Under the pieces are notes generated by a model that worked only from the letters and a program-made list of their open reading frames with translations, ran no database searches and was not told the DNA's origin. Shown here in pieces: positions 7,440-17,366 of a stretch of 64,000 nt of DNA (the stretch's first letter is position 1; each line of letters starts with the position of its first letter). A program made the translations under genes and the position numbers. This DNA is from Lysobacter sp. GX 14042 (lineage in GTDB: Bacteria > Pseudomonadota > Gammaproteobacteria > Xanthomonadales > Xanthomonadaceae), in NCBI RefSeq assembly GCF_021390425.1, contig NZ_JAJUWY010000006.1, positions 1 through 64,000 of the forward strand. The letters run 5' to 3'.

Positions 7440-9515
7440 TCAGCCGAAGTCGTAGTCCATGTCCGGACCCGGGGCGGCCAGGAAGGCGCCCTGGGCGTAG
7501 TCGATGCCCGCGCTGAACAGCGCGGTCATGGTGCTGGCATCGTTGACCGTATCGACGATCACCTGCCTGCCCATGTCGTGCGCCTTGTCGGTGAGCTCGC
7601 GCAGCCGCTTCTGGTTGTCCGGGCTGCCGGCCAGGTCCTCGGAGAAGGCGGGATCGATGCGCACCAGCGCGGCATCGAAGTGGCCCAGCAACTGGAACGA
7701 GTTCAGCCCGCTGCCGAACTGTTCCAGAGCCATGCGCACGCCCAGCTCCGCCATCTGGCGGCGGAACTCCTGGGCTGCGCGCAGCTGGGTCGAAACCTTG
7801 GGCTCGGCCAGCTGCAGCACCAGCTGCCCGCCGTCCACGCCTTGCTGCGCGAGCTGCTGGCGGACCAGGGTGACCAGGCTGTCATCCTGCAGCGCGACGT
7901 CGGACACCCGGGCCATCACCGTGGTCGGGCGGCCGGCCAGGCGCTGCGCCGCGAGCCGGGTGATCGCCTCGCGCACCACCCAGCGGTCGATCTCCCACAG
8001 CAGGCCGTGCTCCTCGGCGATCGGCAGGAAGCTCACCGGCGGGATCAGCTCGCCGTCATCGCCGCGGATGCGCAGGAAAGCGTCGTAGTGCTCGCCGGGC
8101 TGGCCGTGCAGGGCGACCAGCGGCTGGTAGTGCAGCACGAAGCGGTCGGAGTCGAGCGCATCGCGGATGCGCGAGACCCAGGCCGCGACCCGCTCCTCCT
8201 CGGCGCGGTCGACCGCGGAGGGGTCGAAGATCTGCACCCGGTTGCCGCCGACCGTGCTCGCGCCCTGGATGCACTGGTGGGCCTGGGCCAGCACCTCGTT
8301 GAGGCTGGCGATCTTCTCGCCGATCTGGACCCCGCCGATGCTGACCGTGGCGGTGAGCGAGCGCTCGCCCGCCTCCAGCACGCTGTCGGCGAAGGCGGTG
8401 CGGATCTTCTCGCCCAGCGCCACGGTGCCGTGGTAGTCGCTGTCCCGGCGCAGCACGCCGAACTGGTGGTCGCCCAGCCGCCCGCACTGGTCGCCCTCGC
8501 CGAGCACGTGCTCCAGGCGGCGGGCGAAGGCGGTCAGCAGCGAGTCGACCGCATCCAGGCCGATCTCCTCCAGCAGGCGGGGATAGTGGTCGGGCTCGAT
8601 CAGCAGCACGCAGTGCGAGCCACCGGCGGCCGCGTCCTTGACCAGCTCCTCCAGTGCGTGCAGGAAGGTCGGGCGGTTGAGCAGCCCGGTGACCACGTCG
8701 CGGTGGCGCAGTTCCTCGACCTCGCGGGCCAGCTCGGGGTCGAACTCCTGCCGGCGCAGCACCACCTGCACGCAGCTCTCGCCCTCGTAGGTGGCCGGGG
8801 CGAACTCCATCACCGCCGGGAAGCCGCCGCCTTCCAGGGTGCGTGCCTGGACCTCGTAGCGCGGTGGTGGCGCCTCGCCGCGTGCCAGCTGCTTGAGCAG
8901 CTGCTTGAAGCCTTCCACGTGCTCGGGCGCGACCATGTCCAGCAGCGAGATGCCCTCGACATCCTCGAAGCTCCCGAAGCCGAACATCTCCAGGTAGGCC
9001 TCGTTGGCGCGGATGTGCATGCCCTCGTGGACGTAGGCGATCGGGTCGCGCGAGGAGTCGATCAGCGCATCGCAGCGGCGCGCGGTCTCGCGCAGCTGCG
9101 ACTCCAGGCGCCGCTGGGCACGGCGCGCCAGCAGGTCGGACCAGGCTTCGCGGACCAGGCCCTCCACGTGTGCCTTGTTGCCCTTCAGGAGCACCCCCCG
9201 CGCGCCCAGTTCCAGGGCCTGCAACACCACGGCATCGTCGATCGCCTCGGCGAGCAGCAGGACCGGCAGGTCCTTGCCGCTGGCCGATACCTGGGCGATC
9301 ACCTGGCCGGGCGGGACCGTCGTCGAGGCGAGGTCGGCGAGCACCAGGTCGGCCGGCGGGCCGGCAAGCAGCGCGCCAAGCGCCTCGGCGTCTTCGGGCC
9401 GGCTGGGGCGGACGGCGATGCCACTGTTGCGCAGGCCGCTGACGATCGCCTCGGCCGCCTCGACGCTGTCATCGACGATCAGCAGGCGCAGGGCGGCTTC
9501 ATCAACAGGTGGCAT
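7440..9515 (-). CDS. fimX: FimX-like protein: receiver-PAS-degenerate GGDEF-degenerate EAL
   Basis: This 691-residue protein resembles FimX, a c-di-GMP effector that promotes type IV pilus assembly with PilZ and PilB. Domains run as receiver-like (residues 8-130, LRLLIVDDSVEAAEA), PAS (about 150-270), GGDEF-like (about 290-430) and EAL-like (about 445-685). Both catalytic motifs are decayed: the GGDEF site reads GRLGDHQFGVL, and the EAL site reads YDAFLRI. It should therefore bind but neither make nor hydrolyse c-di-GMP, as known for Xanthomonas FimX. GGAGGAG eight bases before ATG 9515 fixes the start. It follows epmB on the same strand after 109 bases. Confidence 0.88.
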   Translation of the reverse strand: MPPVDEAALRLLIVDDSVEAAEAIVSGLRNSGIAVRPSRPEDAEALGALLAGPPADLVLADLASTTVPPGQVIAQVSASGKDLPVLLLAEAIDDAVVLQALELGARGVLLKGNKAHVEGLVREAWSDLLARRAQRRLESQLRETARRCDALIDSSRDPIAYVHEGMHIRANEAYLEMFGFGSFEDVEGISLLDMVAPEHVEGFKQLLKQLARGEAPPPRYEVQARTLEGGGFPAVMEFAPATYEGESCVQVVLRRQEFDPELAREVEELRHRDVVTGLLNRPTFLHALEELVKDAAAGGSHCVLLIEPDHYPRLLEEIGLDAVDSLLTAFARRLEHVLGEGDQCGRLGDHQFGVLRRDSDYHGTVALGEKIRTAFADSVLEAGERSLTATVSIGGVQIGEKIASLNEVLAQAHQCIQGASTVGGNRVQIFDPSAVDRAEEERVAAWVSRIRDALDSDRFVLHYQPLVALHGQPGEHYDAFLRIRGDDGELIPPVSFLPIAEEHGLLWEIDRWVVREAITRLAAQRLAGRPTTVMARVSDVALQDDSLVTLVRQQLAQQGVDGGQLVLQLAEPKVSTQLRAAQEFRRQMAELGVRMALEQFGSGLNSFQLLGHFDAALVRIDPAFSEDLAGSPDNQKRLRELTDKAHDMGRQVIVDTVNDASTMTALFSAGIDYAQGAFLAAPGPDMDYDFG

Positions 9516-9624
9516 GTGGGCGGGCTCCTCCGGGGCAGGGGGCGTGCGGGGGTTATGACAGATGCGCCGGCGAGCGTCCATTCCCGTCGGTGGCGGATGT
9601 GCCGGCGGTCGCGTGCGCGATGCG

Positions 9625-10629
<1,005 letters not shown>

Positions 10630-10708
10630 TCCGGACCTGTGTTTCCGCCGCGCCGGGCCGGCGTGGCGAGCCGGACATTCTAGCCGCCTTCACTTTCAGG
10701 AGCTCCAG

Positions 10709-11275
10709 ATGGCCACCTACGGCATGAACGACGTCAAGAACGGGATGAAGATCCTGGTCAACAACGACCCGTGCATCATCACCGACACCGAGTACGTCAA
10801 GCCGGGCAAGGGCCAGGCCTTCACCCGCGTCAAGTACCGCAACATCAAGAGCGGCCGGGTGCAGGAAGTCACCATGAAGGCGACCGACTCGATGGAAGCC
10901 GCCGACGTCGTCGACACCGACATGCAGTACCTCTACAGCGACGGCGAGCACTGGCACTTCATGGACCCGTCCAGCTTCGAGCAGGTCCAGGCCGACGAGG
11001 CCGGCATGGGCGACGCCGCCAAGTGGCTCAAGGGCGAGGAGGAGTGCGTGGTCACCCTGTGGAACGGCACCCCGATCATGGTCCAGCCGCCGAACTTCGT
11101 CGAGCTCAAGATCACCGAAACCGACCCGGGCCTGCGTGGCGACACCTCCGGCGGCGGCGGCAAGCCGGCCACCCTGGAGACCGGCGCGGTGGTGCGGGTG
11201 CCGCTGTTCGTCAACCAGGACGAACTGATCAAGGTCGACACCCGCTCCGGCGAGTACGTCAGCCGGGTCAAGTGA
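10709..11275 (+). CDS. efp: translation elongation factor P
   Basis: EF-P is a 188-residue, three-domain tRNA mimic that relieves ribosomes stalled at polyproline. The modified loop is PGKGQAF, with Lys34 at the tip, the position that receives beta-lysine from EpmA/EpmB. Domain II and III landmarks [17 protein letters not shown] and [16 protein letters not shown] are intact, and the protein ends GEYVSRVK. The ATG at 10709 has CAGGAG upstream. mtaD starts two bases after the stop codon, so efp is likely the first gene of the efp-mtaD-ubiG-gph operon. Confidence 0.98.
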   Translation: MATYGMNDVKNGMKILVNNDPCIITDTEYVKPGKGQAFTRVKYRNIKSGRVQEVTMKATDSMEAADVVDTDMQYLYSDGEHWHFMDPSSFEQVQADEAGMGDAAKWLKGEEECVVTLWNGTPIMVQPPNFVELKITETDPGLRGDTSGGGGKPATLETGAVVRVPLFVNQDELIKVDTRSGEYVSRVK

Positions 11276-11277
11276 GC

Positions 11278-12615
11278 ATGCTCCAGTCCTGCGACCTCCT
11301 CATCGAAGCCGGTTGGGTAGTCCCCATCGAGCCGCATGGCGTGGTGCTTGAAGACCATGCCGTGGCCGTCAGCGGCGGAGAGATCCTCGCCGTGCTGCCG
11401 GCCGCCGAGGCGCGTGCCCGCTTCCAGCCGGCGGAGACCGTCTCGCGCCCCGGCTCGGTGCTGATCCCGGGCCTGGTCAACGCCCACACCCACAACCCGA
11501 TGAACCTGCTGCGGGGGATCGCCGACGACCTGCCGCTGATGACCTGGCTGCAGGAGCACATCTGGCCGGTGGAAGGCGCGGTGGTCGGGCCGGAGTTCAT
11601 CGCCGACGGGGTGACCCTGGCGGTGGCCGAGATGCTGCGCGGCGGCACCACCTGCGCCAACGAGAACTACTTCTTCCCCGACGTCGAGGCCGCCACCTAC
11701 AAGCGGCTGGGCTTCCGTGCCGTGGTCGGCCTGCCGGTGGCGCAGTTCGCCAATGCCTGGGCGGCCAGCGAGGAGGAGTATTTCGACAAGGCGATCCAGG
11801 TCCACGACCAGTGGCGCGATGACCCGCTGGTTTCGCTGGCCTTCGTGCCGCACGCCCCGTACACCGTGTCCGACGCGGCCTTCGCCCGCATCCGCACGCT
11901 GTCCGACCAGCTCGACCTGCAGGTCCACCTGCACACCCACGAGACCGAGCAGGAGGTCGTGGACTCGCAGCGCGACCACGGCCAGCGTCCGCTCGCGCGG
12001 CTGGACCGGCTCGGCCTGGTCAACGAGCGCCTGGTCGCGGTGCACATGACCGCGCTCACCGATGCCGAGATCGAGCTGTGCGCCAGCCGCGGCGTCAGCG
12101 TGGTGCACTGCCCGGAATCCAACCTCAAGCTGGCCTCGGGCTTCTGCCCGGTGGCGAAGCTGGAGCGGGCCGGGGTCAACCTGGCGATCGGCACCGACGG
12201 CGCGGCGAGCAACAACGACCTGGACATGTTCGGCGAGATGCGCACCGCCGCCCAGCTGGCCAAGGCGGTCGCCGGGGAGGCGACCGCGTTCAGCGCCGCC
12301 AGCGCGCTGCGCGCGGCCACCCTGGGCGGGGCGAAGGCGATCGGCCTCGACGACAGGATCGGCTCGATCGAACCGGGCAAGCAGGCCGACCTGGTACTGG
12401 TCGACATGGATCCGCTGGAGACCCAGCCGCTGTTCAACGCCATCTCGCAGCTGGTCTACGCCACCGGGCGCCAGCAGGTGACCGACGTGTGGATCGCCGG
12501 CCACCGCAAGCTGGACGGGCGCGACCTGGTCGACATGGACGCCGCGGCGCTGCTCGCCAACGCACGCCAGTGGCGCGGCCGCATCGCCACGATCCTGGAG
12601 CAGCAGAACCGATGA
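11278..12615 (+). CDS. mtaD: 5-methylthioadenosine/S-adenosylhomocysteine deaminase (TRZ/ATZ family)
   Basis: This 445-residue amidohydrolase should deaminate methylthioadenosine and/or S-adenosylhomocysteine to the inosyl forms. Metal-binding landmarks are in order: [16 protein letters not shown] (HxH), [19 protein letters not shown], and the late Asp in [15 protein letters not shown]. The C-terminal beta-sandwich holds [16 protein letters not shown]. It begins two bases after efp and overlaps ubiG by four bases. Because ubiG is an SAM-dependent methylase that makes S-adenosylhomocysteine, the pairing fits removal of an inhibitory product. The related guanine deaminase and chlorohydrolase families are less likely given the context. 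Confidence 0.9.
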   Translation: MLQSCDLLIEAGWVVPIEPHGVVLEDHAVAVSGGEILAVLPAAEARARFQPAETVSRPGSVLIPGLVNAHTHNPMNLLRGIADDLPLMTWLQEHIWPVEGAVVGPEFIADGVTLAVAEMLRGGTTCANENYFFPDVEAATYKRLGFRAVVGLPVAQFANAWAASEEEYFDKAIQVHDQWRDDPLVSLAFVPHAPYTVSDAAFARIRTLSDQLDLQVHLHTHETEQEVVDSQRDHGQRPLARLDRLGLVNERLVAVHMTALTDAEIELCASRGVSVVHCPESNLKLASGFCPVAKLERAGVNLAIGTDGAASNNDLDMFGEMRTAAQLAKAVAGEATAFSAASALRAATLGGAKAIGLDDRIGSIEPGKQADLVLVDMDPLETQPLFNAISQLVYATGRQQVTDVWIAGHRKLDGRDLVDMDAAALLANARQWRGRIATILEQQNR

Positions 12616-13334
12616 CTGGAACCACCGCCGGCCACAACTTCAGCCAGGCCGAGCTGGACAAGTTCGGCGCCCTGGCGCAGCGCTGGTGGGATCCGGAAGG
12701 ACCGCAGAAGCCGCTGCACGCGCTGAACCCGGCGCGCCTGGGTTACGTCGGCGCCCGGGCCACCCTGGCCGGTGCCCGGGTGCTGGACGTGGGCTGCGGT
12801 GGCGGGCTGCTGAGCGAGGCGATGGCCGTCGCCGGGGCGAGGGTCACCGCGCTCGACCTGGCGCCGGAGCTGGTCAGGGTCGCGCGCCTGCACGCCAGGG
12901 AGTCCGGCGTCGAGGTCGATTACCGGCAGCAGGCGGTCGAGTCGCTGGCCGACGAGGCGCCCGGCAGTTTCGATGTGGTGACCTGCATGGAGATGCTCGA
13001 GCACGTGCCGGACCCGGCCTCGGTGGTCGAGGCCTGCGCGCGCCTGCTCCGGCCCGGCGGGTTGCTGTTCCTGTCCACCCTCAACCGCACCCCGGCGGCC
13101 TTCGCGCTGGCGATCGTCGGCGCCGAGTACCTGGCGCGGCTGCTGCCGCGCGGCACCCACCAGTACCGCGACTTCATCCGGCCCTCGGAGTTGGGCGCGA
13201 TGCTGCGTGCCGCGGGGCTGGAGCTGGAGGACGTCAGCGGGCTGGCCTATGAGCCTTGGCGCAACGCCGCGCGGGTGATCCGCCGGCCGGACGTGAACTA
13301 CCTGGCCTGCGCCCGCAAGCCCGGCGCCGGCTGA
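12612..13334 (+). CDS. ubiG: ubiquinone biosynthesis O-methyltransferase UbiG
   Basis: This 240-residue class I methyltransferase performs both O-methylations of ubiquinone synthesis. It starts with the family hallmark [22 protein letters not shown], has the SAM-binding glycine loop [13 protein letters not shown], the acidic TALDLAPE, and [13 protein letters not shown]. The C-terminal ends [12 protein letters not shown]. The ATG overlaps the mtaD stop as ATGA, and the stop overlaps the gph start. Confidence 0.96.
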   Translation: MTGTTAGHNFSQAELDKFGALAQRWWDPEGPQKPLHALNPARLGYVGARATLAGARVLDVGCGGGLLSEAMAVAGARVTALDLAPELVRVARLHARESGVEVDYRQQAVESLADEAPGSFDVVTCMEMLEHVPDPASVVEACARLLRPGGLLFLSTLNRTPAAFALAIVGAEYLARLLPRGTHQYRDFIRPSELGAMLRAAGLELEDVSGLAYEPWRNAARVIRRPDVNYLACARKPGAG

Positions 13335-14008
13335 TGGCGGCGCGGCTCCCCGACGCGGTGCTGTTCGACCTGGACGGCACCCTGCTCGACAGCGCCCCGG
13401 ACATGCTGGCGGCCGCCAACGCGATGCGCGCGCGTCGCCAGACCGCCCCGATGCTGCTGGCCGAGCTGCGCCCGCACGTGTCCAAGGGGGCGAGGGCGAT
13501 GATTTCCGCCGCCTTCCCGGGCATCGACGAGGCGACCCGAGAGGCATGGGTTCCCGAGTTCCTGGCGTCCTACCAGGCCGAGCTGGGCCGGCACTGCTCG
13601 GCCTTCGAGGGCATCGAGCCCCTGCTGTCGACCTTGGAGGCCGCCGGCCGTCCCTGGGGCATCGTCACCAACAAACCCGAATTCCTGGCCATTCCGCTGA
13701 TGCCGATGCTCGGCTGGCAGGAGCGTTGCGCGGTGCTGGTCGGCGGCGACACCCTGCCGGTGCGCAAGCCGGACCCGGCGCCGCTGCTGCACGCCGCCCG
13801 CATCCTCGGCATCGAGCCGGAGCGCTGTGCCTATGTCGGCGACGACGAGCGCGACATCGTCGCCGCGCACGGGGCCGGCATGCCCTCGGTGGTCGCGCTG
13901 TGGGGTTACCGGCTCAGCACTGACGACCCGTTCGCCTGGCGCGGGGACGTGCTGGTCGAGGATCCCCGGCAGTTGTGCGAGGCGGCGGCGTGGCCGGCCC
14001 GGAACTGA
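13334..14008 (+). CDS. gph: phosphoglycolate phosphatase (HAD family)
   Basis: This 224-residue HAD hydrolase has FDLDGTLLDSAPDM (nucleophile Asp), IVTNKP (motif II), RKPDPAPLLHAA (motif III Lys) and YVGDDERDIVAAHGAG (motif IV). The linkage ubiG-gph is common in gammaproteobacteria and supports phosphoglycolate phosphatase of the Gph/MupP type. MupP, which recycles MurNAc-6-phosphate, is an alternative for this exact location in Pseudomonas. Its start codon overlaps the ubiG stop by one base. Confidence 0.9.
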   Translation: MAARLPDAVLFDLDGTLLDSAPDMLAAANAMRARRQTAPMLLAELRPHVSKGARAMISAAFPGIDEATREAWVPEFLASYQAELGRHCSAFEGIEPLLSTLEAAGRPWGIVTNKPEFLAIPLMPMLGWQERCAVLVGGDTLPVRKPDPAPLLHAARILGIEPERCAYVGDDERDIVAAHGAGMPSVVALWGYRLSTDDPFAWRGDVLVEDPRQLCEAAAWPARN

Positions 14009-14742
14009 CCCCGGTGGCCCCGGCCGATGCCCGCGAGGGCGACGCCGCCGCGCTGCAGGCCTTCCTCGACAAGTGGCGGGCACGCTGGCCGGAATGGCCG
14101 ATCGCCGAGGTGTTCGTGCCCGCCGCCGAGCGCCCCCGTGCGCTGGCCTGGGCCGCGCTGGTGCAGGAACTGGGTGATGCCGCCTGGGGTGGCGCGGACC
14201 CGCGGCCCGGACTGGCCAAGCTCGGCTGGTGGCAGGAGGAGCTGCGGGGCTGGGAGCGCGGCGTGCGCCGGCATCCGCTGGGCCTGTCGCTGCTGCGTAC
14301 CGGCGCGCCCTGGGGCGTCCTGGCCGCCGCGCTGGACAGCCTGCCCGGAACCCGTGAACGTCCCGGCGATGCCGCGGAAGCCTTCGACCAGCTCGCGCCG
14401 TTCGCGCGCGCGGCAGCGGCGGTGGAGGGCGCGCTGTTCGGTGCCGCGCCCGGCCGGGAGGCGGACCACGGGCCGCTGTCCGCCTGGCTGCTGCTATCGC
14501 GTTTCACCCATGACAACGACGCCCACATCCCGCTCACGCTGCTGGCATCGGCGGGGTCGGGCGATCCGCGCCAGGCATGGACAGCCGAGCTGAGGCAGCG
14601 CTGGCCGGGTGCCGCATCCAGTTCCCGGCCACGCCGGATCTGGACGGCGCTGGCGCGGGGCCGGCTCGACGCCGCGGACCCGGGCCAGCCGCTGTCCGGC
14701 TGGAGCACCCTGTGGCGTGCCTGGAAGGCCGCCCGGGTATAA
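13990..14742 (+). CDS. squalene/phytoene synthase-like protein (NDUFAF6-type), function unknown
   Basis: This protein is about 250 residues. It resembles the all-helical squalene/phytoene synthase fold: FVPAAERPRALAWAALVQELGDAAW and PGLAKLGWWQEELRGWERGVRRHPLG match the family's N-terminal helices and KLxWWxxEL element. However, the Asp-rich substrate motifs (DxxxD) are not evident, so prenyl-diphosphate synthase activity is doubtful. The mitochondrial relative NDUFAF6 is a non-catalytic assembly factor for respiratory complex I. GTG at 13990 is preferred over GTG at 13975 because GAGG lies seven bases upstream. It overlaps gph by 19 bases and closes the efp-mtaD-ubiG-gph operon. The family call is moderate; the role is unknown. 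Confidence 0.6.
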   Translation: MAGPELTPVAPADAREGDAAALQAFLDKWRARWPEWPIAEVFVPAAERPRALAWAALVQELGDAAWGGADPRPGLAKLGWWQEELRGWERGVRRHPLGLSLLRTGAPWGVLAAALDSLPGTRERPGDAAEAFDQLAPFARAAAAVEGALFGAAPGREADHGPLSAWLLLSRFTHDNDAHIPLTLLASAGSGDPRQAWTAELRQRWPGAASSSRPRRIWTALARGRLDAADPGQPLSGWSTLWRAWKAARV

Positions 14743-14806
14743 GTACGCTTGGTCCGTACGGGACGGATGGCAGGGTCCCGCGCCTGCGATGCAATTGGGG
14801 GGCTGC

Positions 14807-16558
14807 ATGGAGCTGTCGTGGCGGTCGTTGGGCGGGGCCGCGCTGGCGGCATCCGCCCTGTGGGCGATGCTGCTGCTGTCCGGTTGCAGCGGGACGGACG
14901 ACGATGGCAGCCTGGCCGAAGGGCCTTCGCTGGTGGAGGTCTCGGTTGCCCATGTCCCCGGTGACCCGCTGCCGGCGGAGGTGCTCGGCGGCCGGCTCGA
15001 GGACGCGTTCGTTCCGGTGCGCGGCGCGGTGTTGAGCCAGCCGCCGGACGAGACCGGCTGGTGGCGGGTGCGCGTGCACGGCGACGTGGCGCCCGATGCG
15101 CTGCCGCAACTGGTGGTGCTCGGTCCGCACCAGGCCATGGTGGAGGCGTGGTTGCCCGGCGACGTGCGCCCATCGCGCCACGGGATGGGCGATGGCCGGT
15201 TGTCCCTGCGGGTACTGGCGGTGCCGCTTGCATCCGGCCTGCGTGCCGGCGACGCGGTCTACCTGCGCGTGCGTACGCCACTGGGCCACCCGATGCGGGT
15301 GCGGATCGACCCGCTCGCGGAGGTCCATCGCGCCGACCTGCTGCACGTGGCCTGGCGCAGCGCGGGACTGGCGGGGCTGGGTGTGATGGCAGTACTCGCG
15401 CTTGGGCTGTGGTTCGGGGTGCGCGAGGCGATCTTCGGCCTGCTCGCCCTGGCACTGGCCAGCCAGGCGGTCTATTTCGCCGCCAGCGGCGGTGAGGCGC
15501 TGATGGCGCCGGCGCTCGCATGGCTGGCCTGGGACCCCAGGCTGGTGCACCTGTCGGGCTTGCTGGCACTGCTTTCGAGCATGGTGTTCGCGGGCCGCTA
15601 TCTCGGGCTTGCCAGGCACCGGCCGGCGCTGGTGCCGGTATTCCGCGTGCTTGGCGCGGCGATGTGCGCACTGGCCCTCGCGGTCCTGGTGATTCCCGGC
15701 GCGAAGGTGCTGGTCGCCACCAGCGTGGTCGCCGCGGCAATGGCCACCACCGTGGTGCTGGCGGCGCTCGCCGAGGCGGCCCGCGGCCGGCGCCCGGCGC
15801 TGTTCCTGCTGGTCGCCTGGCTGCCGATGACCGCGCTGCTGCTGGCCCACCTGGCCGAGCTCAACGGGGCGTGGCTGGGGCCGCCGTGGCTGGGCCACGC
15901 CTTGCCGGCTAGCTGCGTGCTGTCCGGACTGGTGGTGATGACCGGTCTCGGCGAGACCCTGCAGAAGCTGCGCCGCGACCGCGACGACGCCAGCCGCATG
16001 GCCTCCTACGACCTGCTGACCGGCGGGCTGTCACGTCCGGCGATCGAGGCCAGGCTCGGCGAGGCGGTGCACGCCGCCCACTCCTCGGGGACGCCGCTGT
16101 CGGTGGTTTTTTTCGACATCGACCACTTCAAGCAGGTCAACGACGTGCACGGCCATCCGGTCGGCGACCAGTGCATCCGGATCATCGCCCTGCGTACCCG
16201 CAACCGGCTGCGCACCTACGACCTGTTCGGGCGCTGGGGAGGTGACGAGATCCTGGTGCTGCTGCCGGACACGGCGCTGGACGAGGCGGTGGGCATGGCC
16301 GAGAACCTGCGCTCGGCGGTCAACTGCCGGAGCCTGGAGATCGAGGGCACGCACCTGGTTGCGAGCCTGAGCCTGGGGGTGGCCCAGCTCATGGAGGGGG
16401 AGGGTGCCGACCAGCTGGTCAGGCGTGCCGACGAGGCGCTCTATGCCAGCAAGCAGGCCGGCCGCGACCGGGTCAGCGCCAGCCGCTGGGCCGGCCTGCG
16501 CGCCGGCGCCGGAGCCCACGCTACCGGCGCTCGAGCACCAGCAGCGGATCGATCCTGA
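14807..16558 (+). CDS. membrane diguanylate cyclase with 7TM sensor region
   Basis: This is a 583-residue protein. A lipoprotein-like or signal-anchor N-terminus (ALWAMLLLSGCSG) precedes an extracytoplasmic beta-rich domain (residues about 35-185, like the 7TMR-DISM extracellular type). About seven hydrophobic segments follow (residues 188-400), then a cytoplasmic GGDEF domain (about 410-565). The active-site motif GRWGGDEILVLL is intact, with VVFFDIDHFKQVND upstream, so it should synthesise c-di-GMP from GTP. No RxxD inhibitory site is obvious. GGGGGG precedes the ATG. The last 38 bases overlap the end of the convergent M23 peptidase gene. Confidence 0.88.
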   Translation: MELSWRSLGGAALAASALWAMLLLSGCSGTDDDGSLAEGPSLVEVSVAHVPGDPLPAEVLGGRLEDAFVPVRGAVLSQPPDETGWWRVRVHGDVAPDALPQLVVLGPHQAMVEAWLPGDVRPSRHGMGDGRLSLRVLAVPLASGLRAGDAVYLRVRTPLGHPMRVRIDPLAEVHRADLLHVAWRSAGLAGLGVMAVLALGLWFGVREAIFGLLALALASQAVYFAASGGEALMAPALAWLAWDPRLVHLSGLLALLSSMVFAGRYLGLARHRPALVPVFRVLGAAMCALALAVLVIPGAKVLVATSVVAAAMATTVVLAALAEAARGRRPALFLLVAWLPMTALLLAHLAELNGAWLGPPWLGHALPASCVLSGLVVMTGLGETLQKLRRDRDDASRMASYDLLTGGLSRPAIEARLGEAVHAAHSSGTPLSVVFFDIDHFKQVNDVHGHPVGDQCIRIIALRTRNRLRTYDLFGRWGGDEILVLLPDTALDEAVGMAENLRSAVNCRSLEIEGTHLVASLSLGVAQLMEGEGADQLVRRADEALYASKQAGRDRVSASRWAGLRAGAGAHATGARAPAADRS

Positions 16559-17366
16559 CGTCGAACCAGTTCATGCCCCAGTGCAGGTGGGGCCCGGTGG
16601 CCCGGCCGGTGGCGCCGACCGCGCCGATCACCTCGCCCTGGCGGACCTCGGTGCCCGGTTCCACGTCCATGCGCGACAGGTGCAGGAAGTTGGAACTGAC
16701 GCCGTGGCCATGATCGAGCACCACCGTTCCGCCGGTCAGGTAGAGATCGTCGGCGAAGCTGACGATGCCCGATGCCGGTGCCCTGACCGGGGTGCCGGTG
16801 GCGGCGGCGATGTCCATGCCCGAGTGCGGCGCGCCGGGCGTGCCGTTGTAGACCCGGTGGTTGCCGAAGCGGCCGCTGATGCGCCCCTCCACCGGCCAGG
16901 TGAAATGCTCGGCGAATCCGGCGCGGGCCTCGTCACGGGTCCTCGCCTCGGCCACCCGGGCCTGCTCGCGGGCAATGCGTTCGGCGACCGCTTTTGGTGG
17001 CGAGACGGTCTTTGGCGGCAGCCCGCCGACGCGCTCCACCGGCCAGTCGCGGGCGTCGACCCGTACCGCCACGGTCTCCACGCGGCCGTCGGGACGCTGC
17101 ACCCGGACCTCCACCGGTCCGGCCTGGTCGCGTGCCACCCCGAACACCACGCTGCCGTAGCCGGTGACCCGCAGGGTCCGTCCGGCGTGGGTGACGCGGC
17201 TGCCCGGCGGGACCCGGCCGATCACCATCGCCCCCTGCTGCACCGAAGCCGGGAACACCACCCGCGTATCGGCCGCAGCGGACTGCGCGGCGGACGCCGG
17301 GGGCGCGGCCGTGATCCCAGCCCCGGCGGCGAGCGCCAGCGCCAGGCAGGCGGAGCGCACGCTCAA
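16521..17366 (-). CDS. secreted M23-family (LytM) peptidoglycan endopeptidase
   Basis: This 281-residue protein has a signal peptide (SACLALALAAGAG...ASA), a beta-rich middle domain, a coiled segment (about 140-165), and a C-terminal M23 domain. Zinc ligands are visible as HSGMDIAA (HxxxD) and PHLHWGM (HxH). The fold landmarks GRFGNHRVYNG and VVLDHGHGVSSNFLHLS are intact, so the enzyme is probably an active cross-link endopeptidase. TTG at 17366 is used because GGAG is eight bases upstream and it overlaps the pyrC stop as TTGA. GTG at 17360 is the alternative. It is the last gene of a yidD-pyrC-M23 run. Confidence 0.88.
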   Translation of the reverse strand: MSVRSACLALALAAGAGITAAPPASAAQSAAADTRVVFPASVQQGAMVIGRVPPGSRVTHAGRTLRVTGYGSVVFGVARDQAGPVEVRVQRPDGRVETVAVRVDARDWPVERVGGLPPKTVSPPKAVAERIAREQARVAEARTRDEARAGFAEHFTWPVEGRISGRFGNHRVYNGTPGAPHSGMDIAAATGTPVRAPASGIVSFADDLYLTGGTVVLDHGHGVSSNFLHLSRMDVEPGTEVRQGEVIGAVGATGRATGPHLHWGMNWFDVRIDPLLVLERR

